From NCBI GenBank assembly GCA_029260755.1, contig JAJDCQ010000037.1, positions 41,789-105,788 of the forward strand: a DNA stretch of 64,000 nucleotides. The letters are read 5' to 3'. This document shows, in pieces, positions 24,724 through 34,270 of the stretch. The notes under the pieces were generated by a model. The model ran no database searches, had not been told where the DNA came from, and saw only the letters and a program-made list of their open reading frames with translations. A program made the translations under genes and the position numbers. Numbering within the stretch: the stretch's first letter is position 1; each line of letters begins with the position of its first letter. Origin of the DNA: Planctomycetota bacterium. GTDB lineage: Bacteria; Planctomycetota; J058; JAJDCQ01.

Positions 24724-27306
24724 TCACCTCCGGTCGGCGACCAGCTTCCCCACCGCCTGCTCGAGGACGAACGTCTCGACGCCCGGTCCGCCGTCCTGCC
24801 CCGTCGTCACCACCGTCACCTCGGCGAGCCCGTCGCCGTCGAGATCGGCGACGCGAATCGAGTTGGGCAAGCCCGCGGGAATCGACACGGTCTGGGCCAC
24901 CCGCATCCCCGCGTCGATGTCGAAGAGGCGAAGCGCCCACGGCCCGTCGGCGTGCTCCTCGGAGGTCCGGGTGATGCCGGCGACGACGAACCGCCCGCGG
25001 TCGGTCTCGAGCGTCGTGATCGCGTGAACCCGCGCGCCTCCGACCTCGACGTCGCGGTCCTCGATCACGCCGGGCTCGATGAAGATGACGTGGAAGAACG
25101 AGTCGCCGCCGTCGGGGCGATCCAGGACCAGGACGACCCGGAACGACGCGCCGCCCGCCTCGACCCAGAGGGGCGGTCCGTGGAGCTGGGCTCCTCCGAG
25201 CTTCAACCTCGAGACGTGGAGACGCTCGCCATCGGGGAGCGTCGCGAGGACCACCTCGAGCTCGTCGATCCTCCGCTCGGATTGATCGTGGCTGATCGGG
25301 AAGCCCGTCACGATCATGCGCCCGTCGGGCGAGACGCGTGAGTCGAGCCCGCGCCCGACGCCGAAGCTCCCGACGATCTCGTGCGGCGGCTTGACGACCG
25401 AGATCGAGGCGACCTTCGGGGCGCCGAACGGAGCGAGGTATCCCACGACCATGCCGCGATAGCCGAGGAGGAGCCGCTCGAGATCCCCGCCCGGTCCGAA
25501 GCGGGGCCCGACGAATCGCCCGCAGTCCTCCGACTCGATCCCGGCGCCGGTCGCGATCATCGAGCCGTCGAACCCGTCTGCCGGGTCGAAGTCGAAGACT
25601 CGTTCGCCGCTCCGCTGGAGGCCCGCGAGGAGGGTGACCGGTCCGCTCGGCGCCCGACCGTCGATGGCGAGGAAGCCGACGCCGTCCGCGCCACTCCCGC
25701 CGGGATCGAGCGGAAAGAGGATGAGCGGAGCCCTGGTGAACGATGCCGACGGCGGCGACTCGGCGAGGACGGTCGGTCCCGGCGTCCCTTCCGGGCTGAT
25801 CCAGCAGAGACCGACGGCGCTCGACGCATCGAGGACGCCGGCGACGACGGCCGGTTCGGATCCGGAGCGATCGACGAAGAGCCCGCCGTACGGATTCACC
25901 TCGAGCGGACACCGCCAGATCACGTCGCCGCTCGCGCCCGAGACGGCCACGACCTCCGTCGGTCCGTAGCCGTCACCGGCGAGGATCACGACGACATCTC
26001 CGATCCGATCTCCGTCGAGATCGGGAGAGACGACGTGCTGCGAGCGACCGTAGCAGCGCCTGCCTCGAGTCGATCGTTCCCGGCCCTCTCGAAGAGCCAG
26101 CACGCCTGGAAACGTGCCCCCGACGAGCCGGACCTTGGTCGTCCGCCCGGCGACGACCTCGACGATGCCGCGAGCGCGGCGCCCCCTCGAGGCCACGGCC
26201 TCGACGTGCCATCGACCGGGCTCGAGCTCGAGCGGCTCGTCGCCGAGATGACGCGCCGGGGAGGCGGGATCCTCGACCGATCGCACGATGACGCTCGCCT
26301 CGGGCCCCTCGTACTCGAGATGTCCGGGGAGCGCGGCACCGGAACCGCCGGAGGTGGAGGTCGAGGTGGAGGAAGGACGCGTCGCCAGGACGGTCCCGAG
26401 GATTCCGGCCACCACGACGAGGAGCGCGGTGATCAGCAACCCGGACCGAAACCGAGAGCGCGCGGGAGACGACCGAGCGCCTCGAGACGACGCCGCGGCC
26501 TCGAGCTCGTCGACCAGCTCGCCGGCGCTTCCGGGGCGGCCGATCGGATCGGCGTCGAGCGCCCGCCGGCAGACGGCGTCGATGGCCTCGGGGATCTCCG
26601 GCCGAAGCGAGCGCGGCGACGGGCGCTCGGCCGTGGCGACCGCGTGGAGCATCAGGACCGGCGGCGCGTGAGGATCGAACACGACCGGCGGACGCCCGGT
26701 CAGGAGATCGAAGAGCATCGCGCCGAGGCCGTAGACGTCGCTCGCGACGTTCGCCTCGACTCCCTCGACCGTCTCGGGGGCCATGTAGGCGGGCGTGCCG
26801 GCGACCAGTCGCTCGTTGGTTCGGGTGATCCGCGCCTCGGGCTTCGTCCAGAGGAGGGCGAGGCCGAAGTCGAGGAGGACCGGCTCCCCGTCGACTTCAC
26901 GGACGATGACGTTCGCGGGCTTGATGTCGCGGTGAAGGACGCCCTCGCGGTGGGCGTGCTCGACCGCGCGCGCGACGCGCGCGACGATCGACACGGCGCT
27001 CTCGGGTGAGAGCGGGCCGGTCCGGATGAGCTGGTCGAGCGGCGTCCCGCGGACGAACGGCATGACGATGAAGGGGCGCCCGCCCTCGTCCCGACCGATC
27101 TCGTGGATCCCGGCGATCCCGGCATGCGAGAGGCCTCCGACCAGCTCGGCCTCACGGAGGAAGCGCCGGACGTCGTCAGCGTCGCCGACCTCGAGGATGC
27201 GCTTGATCGCCACGTCACGACCGAGCTCGGGATCGACGGCGCGGTACACGACGCCCATCCCGCCGCGCCCGATCTCCTCGATGACGTCGAAGCGTCCCAA
27301 CCGCAT
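24724..27306 (-). CDS. Ser/Thr protein kinase with extracytoplasmic FG-GAP-like propeller
   Basis: An 860-aa kinase. The catalytic domain (about 5-265) has IGRGGMGVVYRA, VAIKRI, HRDIKPAN and DFGLAL, so it should be active. A membrane segment at about 287-310 (LLITALLVVVAGILGTVLA) follows an Arg-rich stretch, and a Ser/Thr/Gly linker leads into an outer region of about 530 residues. That region has DxDxDG-type motifs, 'SPDLDGDRIGDVVVI' and 'VADLDGDGLAEVTVV', as in FG-GAP/VCBS propellers that bind calcium. It looks like a membrane receptor kinase. The ATG at 27306 is 135 nt from the divergent start of a pseudokinase gene, so the pair may share a control region. Confidence 0.87.
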   Translation of the reverse strand: MRLGRFDVIEEIGRGGMGVVYRAVDPELGRDVAIKRILEVGDADDVRRFLREAELVGGLSHAGIAGIHEIGRDEGGRPFIVMPFVRGTPLDQLIRTGPLSPESAVSIVARVARAVEHAHREGVLHRDIKPANVIVREVDGEPVLLDFGLALLWTKPEARITRTNERLVAGTPAYMAPETVEGVEANVASDVYGLGAMLFDLLTGRPPVVFDPHAPPVLMLHAVATAERPSPRSLRPEIPEAIDAVCRRALDADPIGRPGSAGELVDELEAAASSRGARSSPARSRFRSGLLITALLVVVAGILGTVLATRPSSTSTSTSGGSGAALPGHLEYEGPEASVIVRSVEDPASPARHLGDEPLELEPGRWHVEAVASRGRRARGIVEVVAGRTTKVRLVGGTFPGVLALREGRERSTRGRRCYGRSQHVVSPDLDGDRIGDVVVILAGDGYGPTEVVAVSGASGDVIWRCPLEVNPYGGLFVDRSGSEPAVVAGVLDASSAVGLCWISPEGTPGPTVLAESPPSASFTRAPLILFPLDPGGSGADGVGFLAIDGRAPSGPVTLLAGLQRSGERVFDFDPADGFDGSMIATGAGIESEDCGRFVGPRFGPGGDLERLLLGYRGMVVGYLAPFGAPKVASISVVKPPHEIVGSFGVGRGLDSRVSPDGRMIVTGFPISHDQSERRIDELEVVLATLPDGERLHVSRLKLGGAQLHGPPLWVEAGGASFRVVLVLDRPDGGDSFFHVIFIEPGVIEDRDVEVGGARVHAITTLETDRGRFVVAGITRTSEEHADGPWALRLFDIDAGMRVAQTVSIPAGLPNSIRVADLDGDGLAEVTVVTTGQDGGPGVETFVLEQAVGKLVADRR

Positions 27307-27441
27307 GCCCGATCATCGCCGCGATCGTGCTCTGGCGCGAGCGGCCTCGCGACGGTGCCGGCCGCCGCGCTCGCCGACCGACGGCTTGCGTCCGTCAGGC
27401 GTTGCGACGGCGGCACCACGATTGCGCTGCCGTGCCGCGTG

Positions 27442-29097
27442 ATGACCTACCACGAGCTCGAACCCGCCTTCCTCGATGCCACCTCCGGCGCCCTCCCGGC
27501 GCGGCCCACCCGGCCGCTCGGCGACGCGATCCTCGAGGAGCCGATCGCGGTCGGTCCGTTCGCGACCGTCTGGCGGGGACGCTGCGCGCGACGCGCCTGG
27601 CGCCTCGCCGTGAAGGTGATCGAGGATCCCTCCTACCTGGCCTACCTCCGTCGCGAGCTGCCGACTCGACGGGCGCTCCGCCACCCCGCCGTCGTCCCGA
27701 TCCTCGGCGCCGACCTCGACGGCCCGGTTCCCTACGTCGTCTTCCCGCTCCTCGCCGGCGGCTCCCTCGGCGACCTGCTCGCGGCCCTCCGCGACGCGGA
27801 GCGACCGCTGGCGCCGGTCGCCGCCGCCCGGATCGCGGCGCGCGTCCTCGCGATCCTCGACGACCTCCACGACCGAGGCGTCCGTCACCGCTGCATCCGG
27901 CCGGGCAACGTCCTCCTCTCCTGGCGGACCCGCGCCATGCTCCTGGGCGGCGCGGTGCCCTCGACCGAGGATCTCGGCGTCTACCTCGCCGAGGTCGGCC
28001 TCGGCGCGCACGTGCCGGAGCTCTCCCGAGCCCGCGAGCTCGCGAGCCCCCCGCCGCTCCCGACGCCCGGACGCTGGCCCCGTCCCCTGCTGCCGCCGCC
28101 CGATTCCTATCTCGCCCCCGAGGCGCGCGCCGGCGTGGCGTCCTCCCCCGGCGGGCCCGGCGAAGACGTCTGGGCGACCGGCGTGCTCCTGCACGCGCTG
28201 CTCGCGGGCGTCCCCGAGCCGCGTCGCTTTCCGTTGCCGGTCGCCGACGTGTCGGGCGAGCTCTCCGAGCTGCTCGAGCGGGCGACCAAGCCGCACCCGC
28301 GCTACCGGTTCGACGGCGTCCTCTCCATGGCGCGCGCCCTGCGCGAGACGCCCGAGCTTCGCCGCCGCGCCGAGCCGATCGGCGGCGACGACGCCGACGC
28401 GACCGACTCCAGGGGAGCGCCGCGGAGCGCCCGGACGCCGTCGTCCGAGCGGATCCTCGCCGTCCGACCGGCGTTACCCTCCGGCGACTCCTGGAGCGAG
28501 GTGAGGATCGCGGGCGGCTTCGGCCCGTGGGAGGTGGTCCAGCGGCCGCGGATCGTCCCGCACGAGACCGGCAAGAGCGCCGGCCTCGCCCTCCGGATCA
28601 GCAACGTGACCTCGGGCGCGCGTCGCGTGGTCGTCCGCCACCACCCGAGCTGGCTCGTCGTGGCCGGGAGCGGCGACCGCGTCGTCGGCGCCGGCGACGT
28701 CGCCACGATCGACCTGTTCACCCGGACGACGCTCCCCCTGCCGGTCGGCTCGCCGCTCGTCCCGATCGAGGAGCGCGCCCGGCTCGACGGCCGCGTCGTC
28801 CTCGAGCTCGTCGCGGCCGACGGCGGCCCCGGCCCCCGCCTGACCCTCCCGGTCGAGGTCATGCGAACGATCGGCGGCGACGCGATCGTCGTCGGCGTCC
28901 TGGTCGGGCTGCTCCCGATCCTCAACCTGATCGCCCTCGCGATCACCCTCGCCCGCGTCCGGCGCACGCCCGCCCTCGACCCCGAGGCGCGACCGTCGAC
29001 CGAGCTCCCGATCGAACCCCCGCTGGTGATCGCGCTCGGAGCAACGACGGCGGCGGTGACGGTGCTCGAAGCGCTCACCCTGCTCCTGGCGGGGTAG
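27442..29097 (+). CDS. Pseudokinase with C-terminal membrane helices
   Basis: A 551-aa protein whose residues about 30-310 follow the Ser/Thr kinase fold but lack catalysis. The glycine loop is weak (VGPFATVWRGR), the VAIK Lys is kept (AVKVI, Lys58), the HRD motif reads HRCIRPGN (Asp to Cys151, Lys to Arg153) and the DFG motif is lost (LLGGAV). Downstream, about 370-475, is a beta-rich segment, then two membrane helices at about 481-503 and 530-550. The ATG at 27442 has a GTG immediately before it in frame (27439). It is divergent from an active kinase gene with 135 nt between starts. It may bind nucleotide or scaffold the kinases nearby; that role is inferred. A palindromic repeat follows 29 nt after the stop. 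Confidence 0.8.
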   Translation: MTYHELEPAFLDATSGALPARPTRPLGDAILEEPIAVGPFATVWRGRCARRAWRLAVKVIEDPSYLAYLRRELPTRRALRHPAVVPILGADLDGPVPYVVFPLLAGGSLGDLLAALRDAERPLAPVAAARIAARVLAILDDLHDRGVRHRCIRPGNVLLSWRTRAMLLGGAVPSTEDLGVYLAEVGLGAHVPELSRARELASPPPLPTPGRWPRPLLPPPDSYLAPEARAGVASSPGGPGEDVWATGVLLHALLAGVPEPRRFPLPVADVSGELSELLERATKPHPRYRFDGVLSMARALRETPELRRRAEPIGGDDADATDSRGAPRSARTPSSERILAVRPALPSGDSWSEVRIAGGFGPWEVVQRPRIVPHETGKSAGLALRISNVTSGARRVVVRHHPSWLVVAGSGDRVVGAGDVATIDLFTRTTLPLPVGSPLVPIEERARLDGRVVLELVAADGGPGPRLTLPVEVMRTIGGDAIVVGVLVGLLPILNLIALAITLARVRRTPALDPEARPSTELPIEPPLVIALGATTAAVTVLEALTLLLAG

Positions 29098-29126
29098 CCC
29101 CACAAAATCAAACCCGAAAGCCACTT

Positions 29127-29220
29127 ACAGCACAGGGGTCAGGTCCAGTATTTTTACCGTTTGTCCCATCGGGGAGCCGATCGGAAACCGTAAAAATACT
29201 GGACCTGACCCCTGTGCTGT
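29127..29220. repeat. Perfect 31-bp inverted repeat (REP-like element)
   Basis: Bases 29127-29157 (ACAGCACAGGGGTCAGGTCC and onward to TTTTTAC) are an exact reverse complement of 29190-29220. The 32-nt centre holds a further small hairpin (ATCGG/CCGAT, 29168-29181). The core AGGGGTCAGGTCCAG matches the element at 10581-10707. It lies between converging genes (stops at 29097 and 29267), so it may also act as a bidirectional terminator. Confidence 0.85.
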
Positions 29221-29266
29221 TAACTCTCTGAAGGATAGGGTCTTGGGGGAGGGGGTCGCCCGGGGC

Positions 29267-30418
29267 CTAGCGCGATCTCGGGTCGGTGTAGACCCGTGAC
29301 CCGGCGAGCTCGACCCAGAGGTCTCGGAAGCTCGCGTAGCCGGCTCGCTTGAGATGGATCCCGTCTCCGCCGATCTGGTCTTGATGCTCGCGGTAGAAGC
29401 CGTAGAGATCGACGAGCCCGCGCTTGCGCTTCGCGTCGAAGAACTCGGGGCAGAGCTTCGCGATCAGGGGATCGTAGACGTTGTCGACGTAAGGCCCCGA
29501 GCCGTTCTCCTCGGGCGGAACGGCGGGCTTGTCGCCCTTCGCCTTGTACGCGCGGTAGGTCAATCGCGCGAGGATCGGCACCTTCTTCGCCCGGCGGATC
29601 TCGGTGAGGATCGCCTCGATGTTCGCCGCCAGCTTCTCGGCGCCGCCCGGGAACGGTCGCTTGATGCTGACGTCGTTGCCGCCGATGTGGATCGGGACGT
29701 AGCGCGCGTGCGGATGCCGCGCGAGGATCTCGGGCAGCTTCTGGCGGAGCTTCGTCGAGGTCCAGCCGCTCACCGCCTCGTTCACGACGTACGGCCGGTA
29801 GCCGGCGTAGCGCTCGGCGAGCGCGTCGGCGAACGCGTCCTCCTTGATCCCGCCGACCGTCAAGCTCGCCCCGGTGAAGAGCCAGTAGTCGTTCTTCCCG
29901 TCGGGGTCGAGGGCGAAGAGGCGCAGCCTCTTGATGCGCGCGCCGCCCTCGACGACGATCGAGAGCGCGTCGAGACCGGTCGGCGCGGTGAGGCGGTGGG
30001 TCTCCTTCGCCTTCGCGACCGCGACGGACTCGATCGGCTTCGGCTTCTTCGAGCGCTTCGCCAGCCCCCGCAGGGCGAGCCCGCCGCCGTCGCCGCCGCG
30101 GTCGGTCTCGGCGACGACGAGCCAGCCCTTCTTCGAGCCGCCCTCGGGCAGGTCGAGGCGCAGCTCCGCGCCGGACTCGGTCGCCGGCCAGCTCGAGCCG
30201 CCGTTCGGGACGAGGCCGGCGAGCCCGGCCGCCCGGTCGGGGTCGAGGGTCGCGCGGACGCTCGCCGGGGCGAGCTGAACGCGAAACCCCTTGTGCGGCC
30301 GGAGATCGGCGGCGCGGCGTCCCCGCCCGAGGGCGGCCTCGGGGGCGAGCAGGACGCTGACGATCGCGGCGGCGCCGACGCCGACGGCGAGACAGATCGA
30401 GCGGATCGAGCGGTTCAC
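29267..30418 (-). CDS. Secreted SGNH/GDSL-like hydrolase
   Basis: A 383-aa predicted exported protein with a signal peptide (about 1-32, AVGVGAAAIVSVLLAPEAALG). Residues about 45-160 form a beta-rich accessory region. The SGNH part spans about 175-375: the block I Ser is in FTGASLT (Ala where GDS has Asp), block II Gly may be in NEAVSGWTS, block III is HIGGNDV with the Asn, and block V is DGIHLKRAGY with the catalytic Asp and His. The family hydrolyses esters of lipids or O-acetylated polysaccharides; the true substrate is unclear. The start is GTG 30418. It lies 60 nt after the kinase-TPR gene that ends at 30479 and may be co-transcribed with it. Confidence 0.8.
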   Translation of the reverse strand: MNRSIRSICLAVGVGAAAIVSVLLAPEAALGRGRRAADLRPHKGFRVQLAPASVRATLDPDRAAGLAGLVPNGGSSWPATESGAELRLDLPEGGSKKGWLVVAETDRGGDGGGLALRGLAKRSKKPKPIESVAVAKAKETHRLTAPTGLDALSIVVEGGARIKRLRLFALDPDGKNDYWLFTGASLTVGGIKEDAFADALAERYAGYRPYVVNEAVSGWTSTKLRQKLPEILARHPHARYVPIHIGGNDVSIKRPFPGGAEKLAANIEAILTEIRRAKKVPILARLTYRAYKAKGDKPAVPPEENGSGPYVDNVYDPLIAKLCPEFFDAKRKRGLVDLYGFYREHQDQIGGDGIHLKRAGYASFRDLWVELAGSRVYTDPRSR

Positions 30419-30478
30419 GGGCGGGCCTCCGCCTGAGCTTAGCCGCCTCGCCCGCGCATTGGTGCACCCGACCGGGCT

Positions 30479-33400
30479 CTATCCGCCGCCCGCGCGAAGC
30501 TCGGCGATCCGCTCCCGGATCTGATCGGCGAACGGCGCGCCCGGCTCGAGCTCGAGGTAGCGCTCGAAGTCGGCCGCGGCGCCGGCGGCGTCGCCGAGGG
30601 CGTCCCTGGTGATGCCCCGGTTCCGGAGGACGCGCGGGTCGTCGGGCGACAGCTCCGCCGCGCGGTCGAGGTCGCGGAGCGACCCCTCGAAGTCCCGGGC
30701 CTGGCCCCTGGCGAGCCCGCGATTGAGCCACGCCGTGACGAGCTTCGGTCGGAGCTCGATCGCCCGGGTAGCATCGGCGATCGCCCCGTCGGCGTCGCCC
30801 GTCCGCGACCGCGCGAGGCACCGATTCACGAGCACCTCGGCGTCGTCGGGTCGGGCCGCGAGGACGCGGTCGAAGTCCTCGAGGGCGCGGGCCGGTTCGC
30901 CGGCCAGGACGCGGAGCTCGGCCCGCTCCCGATAGGCTCGCACCAGCTCCGGCTGGAGGAGGACGGCGCGATCGAGCGCAACGAGCGCGCCCTCGAGGTC
31001 GCCGGTCTTCCGCCGCGCGATCCCGAGGTTCACGTGAGCGCGCGCGTGGCGCGGGTCGAGCTCCGTCGCCCGGCGGAGATCCGCCTTCGCGGCGTTGACG
31101 TCGCCGATCGTGAGCTTCGCGCGCCCGCGCTCGGACCACGCCTTCGCGTGCTCGGGGTCGAGCTCGAGGGCGCGGTCGAAGTCGACGAGGGCGCCGCGCG
31201 GGTCGCCCGAGTCGAGGCGCACCTGGCCGCGGTTCACGAGGAGCTGCGGCTCCTCGCCCGCGATCGCGAACGCCCGGTCGAGGTCGGCGATCGCGCCGGT
31301 CGAATCACCCATGGCGATCCGGATCATCGCCCGGTTGCTCCAGCCCGCCGCGTCCCCCGGCGCGAGCTCGACGGCGCGATCGAGGTCCGAGCGCGCCCCG
31401 GCGAGCTCGCCGAGCTGGTAGCGCAGGGCGCCGCGGTTGAGCCAGGCCTTGGGATCGCCCGGCCGCAGCTCCACGACCCGGTCGAAGTCGGCGATCGCGC
31501 CCGGGAGATCGCCGATCGTCCGGCGGGCGTACCCGCGGTTGCCGATCGCGGGCACGTCGTCGGGGCGCCGCTTCACCACCTCGTCGAAGTCGGCGATCGC
31601 CCCCCGGAAGTCGCGTCGTCCGATCCGCGCGATCCCCCGGCGGAAGTGCTCGTCCGCATCGAGCGGCGGCGCGTCGCCGGGGTCGGCGACCTCGTCGTCG
31701 ACCGCGTCGGTCGCCCCGGACCGAGCAGCGTCCGGGGTCGCGCCGTCGCCATCGGGCCCGACGACGTAGCGCGACACCCGCTGCCAGTAGGGTCCGTCGA
31801 AGCCGAAGCGTCTCCTCGCCTCGTCGACGAAGGCGAGCGCCGGATCGCCGCCGATGAGGCAGAGCGCGATCGCCGGCTCGATCGCCCGGCTCTCGTCGGC
31901 CTCGGCGAGCAGATGACGTCCGAGCGCGGCGACGGCCCGGTCGGCGATCCCGATCCGGCCGAGCGCCTGACAGCAGAGCCGCGCCGCGAGCAGGTCCGCG
32001 GCGCCGAGCTCTCGATGCTGCGCGGCCGCGATCAGCCGGCGCGGCGAGACCGTTCGCGACCGCGCCGGGTCGCGGTCCGGTCGCCGGACGGCCTCGCGCG
32101 CCACCAGTCGTCGGCCCGCCCGCTGCAGCACGGCGGAGACGGTCGCATCCTGGGCCTCACCCGCGGAGTGGGCCAGGAAGCGGTCGACCGCCTCCTCGAC
32201 GCCCGCGATGGCGGTCTCCCCCGCCGCGCGCTCGGACCGCGTCGGCTCCACGACGCCGAGGTAGACCTCGCGGGTCACCGAGCGCAGTCGATCCGTCAGC
32301 CGATCGAGCTCGCCGACGAGCACGTCGACCGTCTGCGGCTCGGCGTAGCGGACCAGGGTGAAGAGCGCCCCCTCGCGTCCATCCGGCCGGCGCTCGAGCT
32401 CGCCGGAGCGAGCGTCGGCGAGGACCGCCTCGACGACGGCGCGACGCTCCTCGGCGAACCGGGTCCGGGCGTGCTCGACGCTCTCCGCCGCCGCGCCGGC
32501 CCGATCGGCGTCGACCTCGAGCGCCCCGGCCTTCTCGAAGACGGTCGCCGCGAGGCTCCACTGCTCGGCGACCAGGGCGACCTCTCCGTAGGCGAGGAGC
32601 GCCTCGAAGAGCGCCCGCCGCCCGTCGGGCTCGTCGCGGTCGTGGCCGTGGCGCGCGGCGGCGAGCTGGACGGCGTCGAATCCGAGGGCGAGGAGACCGT
32701 CGACGCGGGCGCGTCGGTCGGCCGCCGTCTCGTCGTCCGGCGCCGCGCGCGTCCGCTCGCTCCGGAAGCGCTCCCACGCGCCGGCCGCCTCCTCGCGCGC
32801 CCGCGCCTCGCGGCTCGCCCGATCGGCCGCCACCTGGCGCCGCACCTCGACGAGCAGGACGGCCGACGCGCCCGCGCCTCCGCCGGCGACGAGGAGCAGC
32901 AGCACGACGATCGTCGCGAGGACCGGACGCCGCCGCGCCCAGCGCCCCATCCGGCGAGCGCGGCCGATCGGACGAGCGCGGATCGCGGCGCCGTCGAGGA
33001 ACCGGTCGAGCTCGGCGGCGAGCTCGGCGGCCGAGTCGTAGCGTCGATCCGGATCCTTCTCGAGACACCGGAGCGCGACCGTCTCGAGGTCGGGGTGGAT
33101 CGCCGGGTCGAGCGACCGCGGCGGGTCGGGGTCGTGGAGGAAGACCTTCTTCAGCACCTCGAGGATGTTCTCGCCGGTGAACGGCGTCCGTCCCGTGATG
33201 CCCCAGTAGAGGACCGCGCCGAGCGCCCAGACGTCGCTCCGCGGACCGACCTCGTCGTGACGCCCGCGCGCCTGCTCGGGCGAGACGTAGTGCGGCGTCC
33301 CGATCATCTGCCCGGTCCGGGTCAGGTTCGTCTTCCCGTCGAGGAGCCGGGCGAGCCCGAAGTCGACCAGGCGCGGCCGCCCCTGGCCGTCGATCAGGAC

Positions 33401-34177
33401 GTTCTGAGGCTTCACGTCGCGGTGGACGACGCCCTCGCCGTGCGCGTGATCGAGCGCCCGGGCGAGGTCGCGCACGATCGTCGCGGCCCGGCGAGGCGCC
33501 AGCCGCTCGCGATCGGCGAGGTCGGCGAGCGTCTCGCCCTCGACGAGGTCCATCACGAGGTAGGGGCGACCCTCCTCATCGGTGCCGACCTCGTGGACGG
33601 CCACGATGCCCTCGTGCCGGAGTCGCGCCGCGGCGCGAGCCTCCTGCAGGAAGCGCCGCGCGAGGGCCTCGGCGCCGCTCTCGCTGCCGGTCTCGTGGAT
33701 CCGCTTGATCGCCACGTCGCGGCGGAGCTGCGGATCCCAGCCGCGGTGCACCGAGCCCATCCCGCCGCGTCCAAGCTCCCCGACGAGGACGTAGCGCCCG
33801 AGACGACGGCTCGGGTCGGCCCCGCCGAGCTCGATCGATCCGCTCGTCGGCGCGGGCGTCGAGCCCGGGCGGCTCGCCCCGAAGGCGGGCCCCCAGGGCG
33901 CCGGCGTCGGCCCGAGCGGACGCGGCGTCGCGGCCAGCGGCGGCGGAGGGTTCCCCGGAGTGATCAGCGTCGCGCCGGCGCCGACGAGCTGCTCGAGCTC
34001 CGCGACCGAAACGAGGCCCTGGCGGATCAGGATCTCGCCGAGCGGCGCCCGACCCGGCCCGCCCGATCGGGCCTGGAGCGACCGGGCCGCGGCGAGCTGA
34101 GCCGGGGCGACCCGCCCGGCCGCGACGAGGCGCCGGGCGAGCAGCTCCTCGACGTCGGGCGTTCGCGGCGCGCTCAT
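30479..34177 (-). CDS. Ser/Thr protein kinase with GspE-N-like head and TPR array
   Basis: A 1232-aa protein. Residues about 9-65 (VEELLARRLVAAGRVAPAQL, then LGEILIRQGLVSVAELEQLV) resemble the MshEN/GspE N-terminal domain found in secretion ATPases. The kinase domain (about 128-395) has LGRGGMGSVHRG, VAIKRI, HRDVKPQN and DFGLAR, so it should be active. A membrane helix lies at about 415-437 (VLATIVVLLLLVAGGGAGA). Coiled-coil and TPR-like segments follow, and from about 845 to the end there are about eleven regular TPR units (for example AIADFDRVVELRPGDPKAWL). The ATG at 34177 gives a head domain start; it is divergent from the kinase gene at 34271 with 93 nt between starts. Confidence 0.88.
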   Translation of the reverse strand: MSAPRTPDVEELLARRLVAAGRVAPAQLAAARSLQARSGGPGRAPLGEILIRQGLVSVAELEQLVGAGATLITPGNPPPPLAATPRPLGPTPAPWGPAFGASRPGSTPAPTSGSIELGGADPSRRLGRYVLVGELGRGGMGSVHRGWDPQLRRDVAIKRIHETGSESGAEALARRFLQEARAAARLRHEGIVAVHEVGTDEEGRPYLVMDLVEGETLADLADRERLAPRRAATIVRDLARALDHAHGEGVVHRDVKPQNVLIDGQGRPRLVDFGLARLLDGKTNLTRTGQMIGTPHYVSPEQARGRHDEVGPRSDVWALGAVLYWGITGRTPFTGENILEVLKKVFLHDPDPPRSLDPAIHPDLETVALRCLEKDPDRRYDSAAELAAELDRFLDGAAIRARPIGRARRMGRWARRRPVLATIVVLLLLVAGGGAGASAVLLVEVRRQVAADRASREARAREEAAGAWERFRSERTRAAPDDETAADRRARVDGLLALGFDAVQLAAARHGHDRDEPDGRRALFEALLAYGEVALVAEQWSLAATVFEKAGALEVDADRAGAAAESVEHARTRFAEERRAVVEAVLADARSGELERRPDGREGALFTLVRYAEPQTVDVLVGELDRLTDRLRSVTREVYLGVVEPTRSERAAGETAIAGVEEAVDRFLAHSAGEAQDATVSAVLQRAGRRLVAREAVRRPDRDPARSRTVSPRRLIAAAQHRELGAADLLAARLCCQALGRIGIADRAVAALGRHLLAEADESRAIEPAIALCLIGGDPALAFVDEARRRFGFDGPYWQRVSRYVVGPDGDGATPDAARSGATDAVDDEVADPGDAPPLDADEHFRRGIARIGRRDFRGAIADFDEVVKRRPDDVPAIGNRGYARRTIGDLPGAIADFDRVVELRPGDPKAWLNRGALRYQLGELAGARSDLDRAVELAPGDAAGWSNRAMIRIAMGDSTGAIADLDRAFAIAGEEPQLLVNRGQVRLDSGDPRGALVDFDRALELDPEHAKAWSERGRAKLTIGDVNAAKADLRRATELDPRHARAHVNLGIARRKTGDLEGALVALDRAVLLQPELVRAYRERAELRVLAGEPARALEDFDRVLAARPDDAEVLVNRCLARSRTGDADGAIADATRAIELRPKLVTAWLNRGLARGQARDFEGSLRDLDRAAELSPDDPRVLRNRGITRDALGDAAGAAADFERYLELEPGAPFADQIRERIAELRAGGG

Positions 34178-34270
34178 GCACCCATCGTGCCGCCGGGCCC
34201 CTGCCCGATCCACCGACCGGATTCGCGGTGCCGTTTGGCGGATCGCCCCGCGTCGTACATCCTTCCCCTC

